From Chloracidobacterium sp. (GTDB lineage Bacteria > Acidobacteriota > Blastocatellia > Pyrinomonadales > Pyrinomonadaceae), in the NCBI GenBank assembly GCA_016716305.1, contig JADJWP010000002.1, forward strand, positions 248,001 to 312,000: a stretch of 64,000 bases of DNA, in the 5' to 3' direction. Numbering within the stretch: the stretch's first letter is position 1; the number at the start of each line of letters is the position of its first letter. The notes under the pieces are model-generated. The model was not told the origin of the DNA. It saw only the letters and a program-made list of their open reading frames with translations, and ran no database searches. Below, in pieces: positions 25,104 to 33,561 of the stretch. The position numbers were made by a program, and so were the translations under genes.

Positions 25104-26602
25104 GTCGATCTTAGAACGCGTTTTAGCATCAGCTTTTCGTCGTCGGTCACAAACCCAAGAACCAGTAGGACGAGAGCAAATATTGCAGCACCAAAGATAG
25201 TCGTGACTGCGAAAGAAGGCCAGGTAAGTGCGAGTGATCGACCGATCTGCATCATCGCGAATCCGCAAATTAAACCGGCAACCGCGAGGATACCAAGTGT
25301 CTTAAGCCAGAATCTCAACTGAAACGAGCCGAAGATCGACCTTTCCAAATAGATCACTGTAAGCAGCATCGAGAAAAACGCAACCGCCCGTGCGATCGCG
25401 ATGCCGAAGATTCCCAGATACGATCCGAGCCAGATCATAAGAGGAACCGCGACGATCAAGCCGATCAACATCGTGATGAAGTTAAACTTGGTGTGACCCA
25501 GACCTTCAGCGACCTGAAATGCAACAACGTAAAGTGCCGCAAAACCGAAAGCCGCGATCTGCAAGATCAGGACGTTAGCCGACCGGTCACCGAATTCAAC
25601 TCCGACCCACAGAGTCAGAAAATCTCCACTTCTTGAAAGCAATACGGCCGCCGGGAATGCGACAAGAAAGCAGACGGTCTTGGTAGCCGAGCGATATAGC
25701 TTGAGCAGACCTGTCCTATCTGAGTGAAGCTCGCTAGCAAGCGGGAATACGACCATCGTTACGCTTAGTATGAAGCCATGGAGGAGGATTCCTAAGGACA
25801 TCGGGACTACATAAAAAGTGAGCGATTCACTTCCAAATCTGGCCATTATCCATCCGCGTTCAAATAGTAGCAGTACATTCGCTGCTATCTGGTAGCCAAC
25901 GACCCCGACGCTGTATCCTCCGACCAAACGAATAGAATGGCGGCTGAGCCCCGAAAGCATATGAGAACCGCGGAGAAGCCGCCTCGATGTCGCAAAGGAT
26001 AATATGCAGGAAACGGCGACGACGGCAAGATTCCAATAGAGCAATGCGATCAAGCCAAACCCGGTCAGTGCGAGTACGAGGTTTCCTATTAGGCCAGCCA
26101 AACTACTGAAATTCTGTATTCTGGCAAACAGATCAAATCGATGAAATCCCTGAACGATCGAGGTGAAAACTTGTCCAAGCATCAACAAAAAGATGATAAG
26201 GCCTGATATACGAATTGCGAACACGGCATTTTCTTGGACCGCAGGAGCCAGTCGGAAAACATCATGCACCAACCATTCCGCACACAAGAGGACCACAATT
26301 AAGCCGACCGATCCGATGAGAGTATTTATGAAAAGTGTTGCGGAGATGACGCCTGGTATATCGCTCGAGAGACCTTTTGCGCGAAAGTCCGCTATGTACT
26401 TTGTAACGGCTCGGCCAATGTTGAAGTTGAATGAATACGCGATGAAGCCCAACACAAGTGCGTAGATACCGTATTCGATATTGCCGAGGTTTCGAACTAT
26501 GATGGGGGTAACGATAAAACTAAGGCCGAGCGGCAGCAGCCATGTGGAAAACCCATGGATCGCATTTCGAAATGTCCCCTGTTTTAACGGCCGATCAGTC
26601 AT
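25100..26602 (-). CDS. Wzx-like polysaccharide flippase (MATE/MOP superfamily)
   Basis: 500-residue membrane protein with about 14 hydrophobic segments. The start FSTWLLPLGLSFIVTPIIV followed by RNLGNIEYGIYALVLGF is characteristic of polysaccharide flippases, which move undecaprenyl-linked repeat units to the periplasmic face. The start was placed at ATG 26602 (MTDRPLKQG, GGGA 7 bases upstream), giving an 8-base overlap with the upstream GT4; the frame also allows 26623. Together with the Wzy-like, Wzc-like and Wza-like genes it makes a Wzx/Wzy-dependent export pathway. Confidence 0.9.
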   Translation of the reverse strand: MTDRPLKQGTFRNAIHGFSTWLLPLGLSFIVTPIIVRNLGNIEYGIYALVLGFIAYSFNFNIGRAVTKYIADFRAKGLSSDIPGVISATLFINTLIGSVGLIVVLLCAEWLVHDVFRLAPAVQENAVFAIRISGLIIFLLMLGQVFTSIVQGFHRFDLFARIQNFSSLAGLIGNLVLALTGFGLIALLYWNLAVVAVSCILSFATSRRLLRGSHMLSGLSRHSIRLVGGYSVGVVGYQIAANVLLLFERGWIMARFGSESLTFYVVPMSLGILLHGFILSVTMVVFPLASELHSDRTGLLKLYRSATKTVCFLVAFPAAVLLSRSGDFLTLWVGVEFGDRSANVLILQIAAFGFAALYVVAFQVAEGLGHTKFNFITMLIGLIVAVPLMIWLGSYLGIFGIAIARAVAFFSMLLTVIYLERSIFGSFQLRFWLKTLGILAVAGLICGFAMMQIGRSLALTWPSFAVTTIFGAAIFALVLLVLGFVTDDEKLMLKRVLRST

Positions 26603-27824
26603 TCCGTTCCCGGATAGCCTCACGATAGCGGGCTAACACGATCCTCGACATATCATGAACACTGAACCGCTCCAGAACATGAAGCCGGCCTGCCTCGGAC
26701 AATCTCTTACGAAAACCAAGATCCTTCGCAAGCGTTTCGATCGCATCAGCAAGCATTGCCGGATCGCCTGCCTTTACGAGTAATCCGGTCTCACCATTCT
26801 TGATCGCTTCCGGAATCGCATTGACATCCGTTGCAATGCTCGGAAGTCCGGAAGCCATTGCTTCGAGTAACGCGATCGGCAAACCTTCGACGTAGCTTGG
26901 CAAGGCGAAGATATCAGCAACATGAAAAAACCGCAGAACGTCGAGACGGCTCTCCGCGAATTCCGACGAAATCACCGGCCGAAAACGGTCGTCCAGGCGG
27001 AATGATTCGACCCTTTCCGTATCCGAGCGATCCGGCGGCAGCGGCATCATCCAGAGGAATCTAATGTTATCAATACGGTCGGCAGCCGCCTTTCCCGCTT
27101 CAAGAAAGACCCACCTTCCCTTTCGGTCGACGAATTGACCTACGGCCAGCACAACGACATCGGATTCGCGAATGTTGAGCTTTCGCCTAAGTCCGGTGCG
27201 ATCGGCCGTTGCTTTGGCTTCGTCGATCTGTACCGGATCGATACTCGTATACGTCACATCGATCTTTTCCCAGAATGAAGGTGTGAACCAATTTCGGAAT
27301 TTCAACTTAGTATCTTGATTCGATGCAAATATTCTCAGCCGAGGTAAATTGGAGACGATCTTCAAGCGAATTTTCCACATCGCACGACGGATCGGCGAAA
27401 CGTCCGATGGAAAATTATGCATTGTTACGAAAACCCGGGTGCCTAACAGAGAAAGTGAAACGAGCAATTGCCAGGACTGCCACGGTGCGAGTTCGATATG
27501 AACAACGCTCCGCGTCCTGTCGATCTTTTCGATGCGGCGTACTATCTCACGCTCTGAACGCACTCGACGAAGCTGCCTATGGATCTTGCCTGCGATCGAA
27601 GTCGGGTTCGTCAGATCAAGGCTGTTCTCGAGGAACTCGATATTGACATCCGTCTCGTTCAGGAACCGCAGAAGTTCTTCGGATGATCCTCGGGGTAAGA
27701 TAACGGTGACGTTCCATTCTGCGAGGGCTGCATTTATGATGGCGAGAAAATAGATCTGAGCCCCGCCCCAATTCAGATAGTTCCAGATAAAATAGATCGT
27801 GGGTTTTTCATGAGCGACTTCCAT
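26595..27824 (-). CDS. Glycosyltransferase family 4
   Basis: 409 residues from the chosen start. GT-B motifs: IYFIWNYLNWGGAQIYFLAI (Gly-rich N-terminal loop), VVLAVGQFVDRKGRWVFLEA, the donor signature in ADIFALPSYVEGLPIALLEA then MASGLPSIATDVNAIPEAI, and NGETGLLVKAGD. Acceptor unknown. ATG 27824 (MEVAHEKPT) gives a normal N-terminus; an extension to 27875 is possible but lacks a ribosome site as well. It overlaps the flippase gene by eight bases and follows the GT2 gene by about 70 bases. Confidence 0.9.
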   Translation of the reverse strand: MEVAHEKPTIYFIWNYLNWGGAQIYFLAIINAALAEWNVTVILPRGSSEELLRFLNETDVNIEFLENSLDLTNPTSIAGKIHRQLRRVRSEREIVRRIEKIDRTRSVVHIELAPWQSWQLLVSLSLLGTRVFVTMHNFPSDVSPIRRAMWKIRLKIVSNLPRLRIFASNQDTKLKFRNWFTPSFWEKIDVTYTSIDPVQIDEAKATADRTGLRRKLNIRESDVVVLAVGQFVDRKGRWVFLEAGKAAADRIDNIRFLWMMPLPPDRSDTERVESFRLDDRFRPVISSEFAESRLDVLRFFHVADIFALPSYVEGLPIALLEAMASGLPSIATDVNAIPEAIKNGETGLLVKAGDPAMLADAIETLAKDLGFRKRLSEAGRLHVLERFSVHDMSRIVLARYREAIRERND

Positions 27825-27895
27825 CTGAAGCGGACCTTGTATGGGAACCTGATCGTCATCAGACCGGTCACACAAGTTGGGTCAACAGCGAACGA

Positions 27896-28852
27896 TCAGA
27901 TCCCCGAAGGGCTCTCGGTACGGTGGCGGTTCAAACCGTTCGGCGACGGCCTATTTATCGAGTACTTTACTGCTTTTTTGAAAATCAAAAAAAGATAACA
28001 AAAATAGGCGGCCATCGCCTTCATTCTTGAAGGGGCCGACTCCCAACGCGCGATGAACTGCCGCCGCAAATTAAGAGGGTGCTTTTCATCTTTGAACAAT
28101 ACCTCAATGGTACGACGCAGACCTAACGAATGAAGTGGTGCGGGGTAGGTGTTCGGTTCACACCAAACAAATGCCTTCGGCTCGATCATCAGCCGCCATC
28201 CGGCTTTGCGCATTCGCATCAAGTATTGGGCATCGCCCCAGCCATGTGGAAATCGACGTTCATCCATAAGGCCATTTTCCCTGATCGCCGCCACCGGAAA
28301 CAAGACGCAATTCCCGACGATACACTCGACGCCAAATGCCGATTGCGGAACATTGAATGCGGTTAGATCTTCCGGCATCACCCAACCGCCCTTCAATGTT
28401 TCCCATCGTTGGCCGACCTGAAATACCTTATGCGGCTGATCCCAAAGCAATAAGAGTGCACCAACGATCGATCGCGGGTCCTTGTCAGCGGTCTCGATCA
28501 TTCTCTTTAGAAATTGATGATGAAAAACGGCATCATCATTCGCAGTTAAAATAAACTCCGGATCAAACTGCAGTGCTGTCTCGATTCCCCGGTTTGTGCC
28601 GGCAGCGTAATGTAGGTCCCCGTCACCTAGAACCAGGTGCACATCCGGAAATTGTTCGGCGATCGCAGCCGCCGTACCATCGGGAGACGCGTCATCAACT
28701 ACTACCACGTGAACCTCGAGTCCGCTGCGGTCTATTCGGGCGAGGCTTCTCAGTCCTTGAAGTGTTGTATCGCGCCGGTTATACACCGGTATCACGATCG
28801 CAATTTTCCGTAGGGCAGGGTGGCTAGTTTGCTTTTGCATTAACAAAATCAC
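27896..28852 (-). CDS. Glycosyltransferase family 2 (rhamnosyltransferase-like)
   Basis: 318-residue GT-A enzyme. IAIVIPVYNRRDTTLQGL, VVVDDASPDGTAAAI, HYAAGTNRGIETAL and the DxD-like ILTANDDAVFHHQFL lie in the expected order, followed by FPHGWGDAQYLMRMRKAGW, the acid/base region ending in an aspartate of GT2 rhamnosyl- and related transferases. A hydrophobic stretch near residues 280-295 could touch the membrane. The first ATG (28852) overlaps the epimerase-like gene by 29 bases; Met5 (28840) is an alternative. Sugar specificity is not readable. Confidence 0.88.
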   Translation of the reverse strand: MILLMQKQTSHPALRKIAIVIPVYNRRDTTLQGLRSLARIDRSGLEVHVVVVDDASPDGTAAAIAEQFPDVHLVLGDGDLHYAAGTNRGIETALQFDPEFILTANDDAVFHHQFLKRMIETADKDPRSIVGALLLLWDQPHKVFQVGQRWETLKGGWVMPEDLTAFNVPQSAFGVECIVGNCVLFPVAAIRENGLMDERRFPHGWGDAQYLMRMRKAGWRLMIEPKAFVWCEPNTYPAPLHSLGLRRTIEVLFKDEKHPLNLRRQFIARWESAPSRMKAMAAYFCYLFLIFKKAVKYSINRPSPNGLNRHRTESPSGI

Positions 28853-29825
28853 CTACAGAGGAAATGCGAACCTGCTCTTCTATCCACACATAGGTCCTCT
28901 TTAGGCCTTCTTCGAGCGATATCTGGGGTTCCCAGCCGAGCACCTCGCGCAAAAGCGTGTTGTCCGAGTTCCTTCCGCGGACGCCTTGCGGGCCTTCGAC
29001 ATGAACGGGTGTTACAGACACACCGGCAATTTCGGCGATGATCTCTGCAAGCTGATTAATAGTGACCATCCGATCCTGGCCAAGGTTGAGAGGTTCATGA
29101 AAATCTGATCGCATCAAGCGGTAAATGCCCTCGACACAATCGTCAATGTAACAGAAAGAACGGGTTTGTTCGCCGTCGCCCCAGATCTCGATCGTTTGAC
29201 TGCCGCCGAGTTTTGCCGCGGCGATCTTACGGCACATTGCCGCAGGCGCCTTTTCGCGGCCGCCGGTCCATGTACCGTTCTCTCCAAAAATGTTGTGGAA
29301 ACGTACGGTCCGGGTCTCGATACCGTAGTCTTCACGATAGTGCATACAAAGCCGTTCGGATATCAGTTTTTCCCAACCGTAGGCATCCTGTGGGTAGGCC
29401 GGATAAGCATCTTCCTCACGCAGCGGTTTTGCATTCGTGTCTTCCTGGAGGTGCTCTGGATAGATACAAGCAGAACTCGTGTAAAGGTAGCGGGACACAT
29501 TGTTCAACCGCGCGGCTTCGAGGGAATTCAAGTTTATCAACGAGTTGTTATAAAGGATTTGCGCGTGATGCGAGGAGATAAAACCCATTCCGCCCATATC
29601 GGCAGCAAGCGCGTACATTTCATCGATTCCGCGAGTTGCCTGTAGGCAGTTGTCCCATCGACGGAGATCGAGGATCTCGAAATCATCTGCATCGGAAACC
29701 GAAAACTCAGGGTATTTCAAATCGACGCCCCGGACCCAATAACCCTTTTTCTTCAAGGAGGTAACCAAATGACTGCCTATGAAACCGCCGGCACCGGTGA
29801 CCAAAACCTTCGTCTTGTCTGTCAT
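28824..29825 (-). CDS. GDP-mannose 3,5-epimerase-like sugar nucleotide epimerase
   Basis: 333-residue extended SDR. Beyond the Rossmann loop VTGAGGFIGSHL, it carries marks of plant-type GDP-mannose 3,5-epimerase: ALAADMGGMGFI, SSACIYPEHL (catalytic Cys), YGWEKLISERL (YxxxK) and RFHNIFGENGTWTGGREKAP with the second acid/base Lys. GME converts GDP-D-mannose to GDP-L-galactose and GDP-L-gulose. In this locus it would supply an L-sugar nucleotide to the glycosyltransferases. No GDP-mannose synthesis gene is in the window, so the substrate would come from elsewhere. Other GDP-sugar epimerases remain possible. Confidence 0.85.
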   Translation of the reverse strand: MTDKTKVLVTGAGGFIGSHLVTSLKKKGYWVRGVDLKYPEFSVSDADDFEILDLRRWDNCLQATRGIDEMYALAADMGGMGFISSHHAQILYNNSLINLNSLEAARLNNVSRYLYTSSACIYPEHLQEDTNAKPLREEDAYPAYPQDAYGWEKLISERLCMHYREDYGIETRTVRFHNIFGENGTWTGGREKAPAAMCRKIAAAKLGGSQTIEIWGDGEQTRSFCYIDDCVEGIYRLMRSDFHEPLNLGQDRMVTINQLAEIIAEIAGVSVTPVHVEGPQGVRGRNSDNTLLREVLGWEPQISLEEGLKRTYVWIEEQVRISSVGDFVNAKAN

Positions 29826-29849
29826 ACAATGAACTAAATTACTGAGTGC

Positions 29850-32342
29850 TTACTTAGGATCATCTCCCGAGCGGTAATTGTCGCGATGGTAGTAGCTTTG
29901 ATAGTAATAATAATTGTCCTGCGATCTGAGATTCACATTGTTCAAAACCACGCCGACAATCTTCGCTCCCACATCGATCAAGGACTGCTTGGTTCGCCGA
30001 ACCACCTGACGCGAGCTCTTTCCGGAATGGACGACGAGTATCACGCCATCAACCATCGAAGCGATCAAAACACCATCCGTGAATGAGGTGATAGGCGGAG
30101 AGTCAATGACCACATGGGTGAAATGTTTCTGAAGGACCTTTAGCAGGCTTGCCATTTGTTCAGACCCTATCAATTCGGCCGGATTTGGCGGAATCGGCCC
30201 GGACGTCAGCAAATTGAGCTTGGTTCCGTCGTCGGTCCTGATGGCTTTGAGTATCTCGGCCTCGCTTAACTCACTAGACAGCAGCGTACTAAGGCCAATT
30301 CCGTTGGTTATGTTAAAGACCGAGTGCAGCCGCGGCCGCCGCATGTCCGCGTCGATTATCAAAACTCTTGCACCTGTCTGTGCGAGACTTATTGCCGTGT
30401 TTGTGGCCGTGGTCGTCTTTCCTTCGGACGGAAGACTCGATGTGATCAGCAGCGACTTCGGAGGATGGCCTGCGGTCGATAGGAGGATCGACGTTCTCAA
30501 CTGCCGATACGCCTCGGCAAGTGACGAGCGAGAATCGGCATAGATCAGCAATTCGGAATTTGCCGGATCGTCTTCGGCAGGCCTTTCAGCATTCCCGACG
30601 AGTAACAGCCGACGCTTCGGCATGGAGTCGATCGTAGGGATCGCCGCCAGAGCCGGGAGTTGCAGATAATTCTCGATCTCCTCGGTAGTCCTGATCGTAT
30701 CGTCTAAATATTCGAGGAACAAGGCGAGTCCCATGCCGAAAAGTGTCGAAAGAAACAGCGCAGCCAATACGGTAGTTAATCGTCGGGGGGCGACCGGCGT
30801 GTCCGGAGGGATGGCAAATGCGGCTACTCGGATGTTGTTGTCGGTTCCCTGCGTCGCAATGTCATTCGAGCTTTGCTGTTTTCTGAGATTATCAAGAAAC
30901 CCTTTATTGGTTTCGATGCTCTGCTGCAGGAGCTTGAGCATGACGGCACCGGCGTTCTGGCCCTGAGCCTCGTTCACCTGGACATCAAACGCCGCGCGTA
31001 TCTTGTCTTCTTTTTCCTTGGCTCGACGATATTTCGTTTCCAATACATCGATCAGGGTTTTTGCAGTTCTTTCACGAAAAGTCGCGATCTCAGCATTCGC
31101 GCGATCTGTCGCGGTCTTAAGTGACCTTTCGAGACTTGCGATCTGCGAGTCGATCTCTTTTATTTCAGGCGCAGATTCCTTATATTCCTCCAGTAACTTC
31201 GCCCGGGTCGCAGCAAGGCCGGCGATCGCCTTGTCCGTTTCAGTGCGATTGTTAAGAATGAAATTCTCGCGTTCTGTAATATATCGGGCGCTTTCTGCCT
31301 CGGCGAGTGATTTGAGGCGCTCGGGTGAGCCCTTGACCGAGTTGTATTCCGCCTCTGCTGTTTTCCTGTCGTTTTCTGCGGTAAGTAGATCTTTGTTCAA
31401 TCCGCCGAGTCTCTCCAAAACGATCGTTTGGTCGCCGGGTGTCTTCAAGATACCTTCGCTCCGTTCAAGCTCGACCAAGCGTACCTCGTCGTTACGGATA
31501 TCCGCTTGGAGGTCCGAAATTCGCTTTTGCAAGAAGTCGCTGGTCTTTCTCGATGTGCCAGAGCGCTGTTCCTGATTTGTGCTCGCGAACGTTTCTCCGA
31601 GGCCGTTAACTACGAAGGCAGCAAGCTCTGGATTTGTGTGCCGAAACGATATCTCGATCAATCGCGTATCCTTGAACGTCGCTCGCGGCTCCCTGACAGG
31701 CTCGACCGTCAAGTTATTCCTGATGATCTCGACATAAGGTGCGAGGCGGATCGCCTCGGCAATCTCATCCGCAGAAACGAGGCCCGAGTTCAATGAATTG
31801 ACCGAATCAGCCGTGCTCGTTGTGTCCTTTGTCGTATCACTCGCGAGTCCGATCGCTCGAAGCATAGAACGGAAGGCAGAAACTGAACCTTCGCTTTTAG
31901 CCGACTGAAATTCTTTGTTCGTGTCTAAACTATGTTCGCGAATCACCTGTCGCAACACGGAATCGCTTCCAAGCAACTGCAGCTGTGTGTTGAAATATGT
32001 CGGGTCAGGGTTGGAAAGCGGTCGCTGACGGTCACTAGTGACCAGATCCGGATTCGTTTGTTCGAGATCGACCTGGATCGTGGCTTTCGCCAAAAAGATA
32101 TTCGGCTTGCGCGCCATATAAATCGCCGCAAGCGTAGTTACGAGAACGGCGATCCCGACCACAAGCCATAGCCGTTTTCTGATCGCCCGCCAATAATCGA
32201 GAATCTGAAACCCGTCTTGGGCATAAGTTTCGCGATACGCCGGATACCTGCCCATGACGGCAATTGAAGGCGTTTCAAATGGACGTTCAAGATCCACCAC
32301 CGGATCGCTTAGCTTCTGAATGATTTCTCGACTTTCCTTCAT
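29850..32342 (-). CDS. Polysaccharide co-polymerase with bacterial tyrosine kinase domain (Wzc-like)
   Basis: 830-residue inner-membrane protein controlling polymer length and export. Layout: Wzz domain with TM1 (about residues 57-75), a long periplasmic coiled-coil (about 240-480), TM2 (about 528-545), then a cytoplasmic BY-kinase with Walker A LPSEGKTTTATNTA (from about 637), Walker A' VLIIDADMRRPRL, and Walker B HVVIDSPPI. The tail (about 811-823) has seven tyrosines in a short span, the autophosphorylation cluster. The fused transmembrane adaptor and kinase are the usual Gram-negative arrangement. It lies 9 bases after the Wza-like gene. Confidence 0.95.
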   Translation of the reverse strand: MKESREIIQKLSDPVVDLERPFETPSIAVMGRYPAYRETYAQDGFQILDYWRAIRKRLWLVVGIAVLVTTLAAIYMARKPNIFLAKATIQVDLEQTNPDLVTSDRQRPLSNPDPTYFNTQLQLLGSDSVLRQVIREHSLDTNKEFQSAKSEGSVSAFRSMLRAIGLASDTTKDTTSTADSVNSLNSGLVSADEIAEAIRLAPYVEIIRNNLTVEPVREPRATFKDTRLIEISFRHTNPELAAFVVNGLGETFASTNQEQRSGTSRKTSDFLQKRISDLQADIRNDEVRLVELERSEGILKTPGDQTIVLERLGGLNKDLLTAENDRKTAEAEYNSVKGSPERLKSLAEAESARYITERENFILNNRTETDKAIAGLAATRAKLLEEYKESAPEIKEIDSQIASLERSLKTATDRANAEIATFRERTAKTLIDVLETKYRRAKEKEDKIRAAFDVQVNEAQGQNAGAVMLKLLQQSIETNKGFLDNLRKQQSSNDIATQGTDNNIRVAAFAIPPDTPVAPRRLTTVLAALFLSTLFGMGLALFLEYLDDTIRTTEEIENYLQLPALAAIPTIDSMPKRRLLLVGNAERPAEDDPANSELLIYADSRSSLAEAYRQLRTSILLSTAGHPPKSLLITSSLPSEGKTTTATNTAISLAQTGARVLIIDADMRRPRLHSVFNITNGIGLSTLLSSELSEAEILKAIRTDDGTKLNLLTSGPIPPNPAELIGSEQMASLLKVLQKHFTHVVIDSPPITSFTDGVLIASMVDGVILVVHSGKSSRQVVRRTKQSLIDVGAKIVGVVLNNVNLRSQDNYYYYQSYYHRDNYRSGDDPK

Positions 32343-32351
32343 AGAAAAAAA

Positions 32352-33359
32352 CTATGGTACGCGGTAAAAGATCGATGGGATACCGTTTGTGAGAGAACGC
32401 CCAATACTGTTGATAATGCTCTTTGCCCGATCCTCACTGACTGCAACGATGTCGTTCGGTTCGAGGAAAGGATCATTGACCTTGCGCTTGCTGATAGCAT
32501 CAAGATCGTAAACGAACTCGTCGCGTTCCGGGCTTCCCTGCCGTTGACGTAGGATCCTCACGCTGTCTTTCTTTGTTGCCGGTTTCAGGCCTTCCGCCGA
32601 TGCGATGGCTTGAGTGAGCGTGAGAGGTTCTTTCATGATCACCTGGCCCTGTTTGATAACATTACCTGTAACGTACACGACATCGGCCTCACGAACCGAG
32701 ACAGTATCACCTGGCATCAACGGAACATTCTCCTTCGCCTCGAGCACGTCCCGCAGTTTGAAATCCAGTAGGATCAGGTCATCTCCGTCCGTTTTCGCCA
32801 TACTCTGCGGTTCATTGAGCTTACAATTCGAGGTGCTGCCCGTCCGCGCAATAAGTACTCTCGACCCCGCCTTTTCCGTTTGCCCTCCGGCGTGGGCGAG
32901 CAATTCGAGGAGCCGGATCGGCCTGCTGATGAAATAGATACCTGGTTTCTCGACCGCCCCGATGACGGCGAAGGACTGAGATCGCTGTTCGACCGCGACG
33001 ACCCGAACCTGAGGGTTTTTCAAATAATCCTTTTGGTAGGCCGCGGCGATCTCGTCCGCGAGTTCGCTTTCTGTTTTGCAAACTGCCGCAACCGGTTCTG
33101 ACAGCCGGAAAAGATTGATCGTCCCATTCGTATTGACGCTAACTCGTTGGGTAAGGTCGGGATGACGGTACACCTGTATCTCAAGCGTATCTTGATAGCC
33201 GATCCGGTATCGCTCTTCTTGACCGGTTAGGTTCGAGGCAGGGGTGGAGACCGGTTGGCGAACAGCCGTGGTCTGCGGCTCGGTCGACTGAGCCGAAACG
33301 TCAAGCCCTGTGATGACCGCAATAGTGACCAATGCAGTAATAAATAACCTGTTTCGCAT
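32352..33359 (-). CDS. Polysaccharide export protein with SLBB domains (Wza-like)
   Basis: 335-residue exported protein. A signal peptide (about residues 1-24, cleavage near SAQ) precedes the Poly_export domain (YRIGYQDTLEIQVYRHPDLT) and SLBB-type repeats (FAVIGAVEKPGIYFI, VYVTGNVIKQGQVIM). No lipobox cysteine is present after the signal, unlike E. coli Wza, so it may differ in anchoring. It should form the outer-membrane exit channel with the Wzc-like partner encoded 9 bases downstream. GGAG lies 8 bases upstream of the ATG. First gene of the minus-strand polysaccharide run; divergent from mutS across 202 bases. Confidence 0.93.
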   Translation of the reverse strand: MRNRLFITALVTIAVITGLDVSAQSTEPQTTAVRQPVSTPASNLTGQEERYRIGYQDTLEIQVYRHPDLTQRVSVNTNGTINLFRLSEPVAAVCKTESELADEIAAAYQKDYLKNPQVRVVAVEQRSQSFAVIGAVEKPGIYFISRPIRLLELLAHAGGQTEKAGSRVLIARTGSTSNCKLNEPQSMAKTDGDDLILLDFKLRDVLEAKENVPLMPGDTVSVREADVVYVTGNVIKQGQVIMKEPLTLTQAIASAEGLKPATKKDSVRILRQRQGSPERDEFVYDLDAISKRKVNDPFLEPNDIVAVSEDRAKSIINSIGRSLTNGIPSIFYRVP

Positions 33360-33561
33360 TCTAGATCTCCAATTTCTCCACTGGCACTACACCGAATACT
33401 TATCGTCTAAAAACCTTTGAACCAATAAGATAAAACACATTGCAGACGGCGGTTAATGAACGAACCCGAAAGAATTAGTTTAACAAATGCTTTTGCCTTT
33501 GAAAACCGAATGTTTTAAATGCAGCCACATTTTCGCTACACTTCAATCTCAGCGTCCTCAA

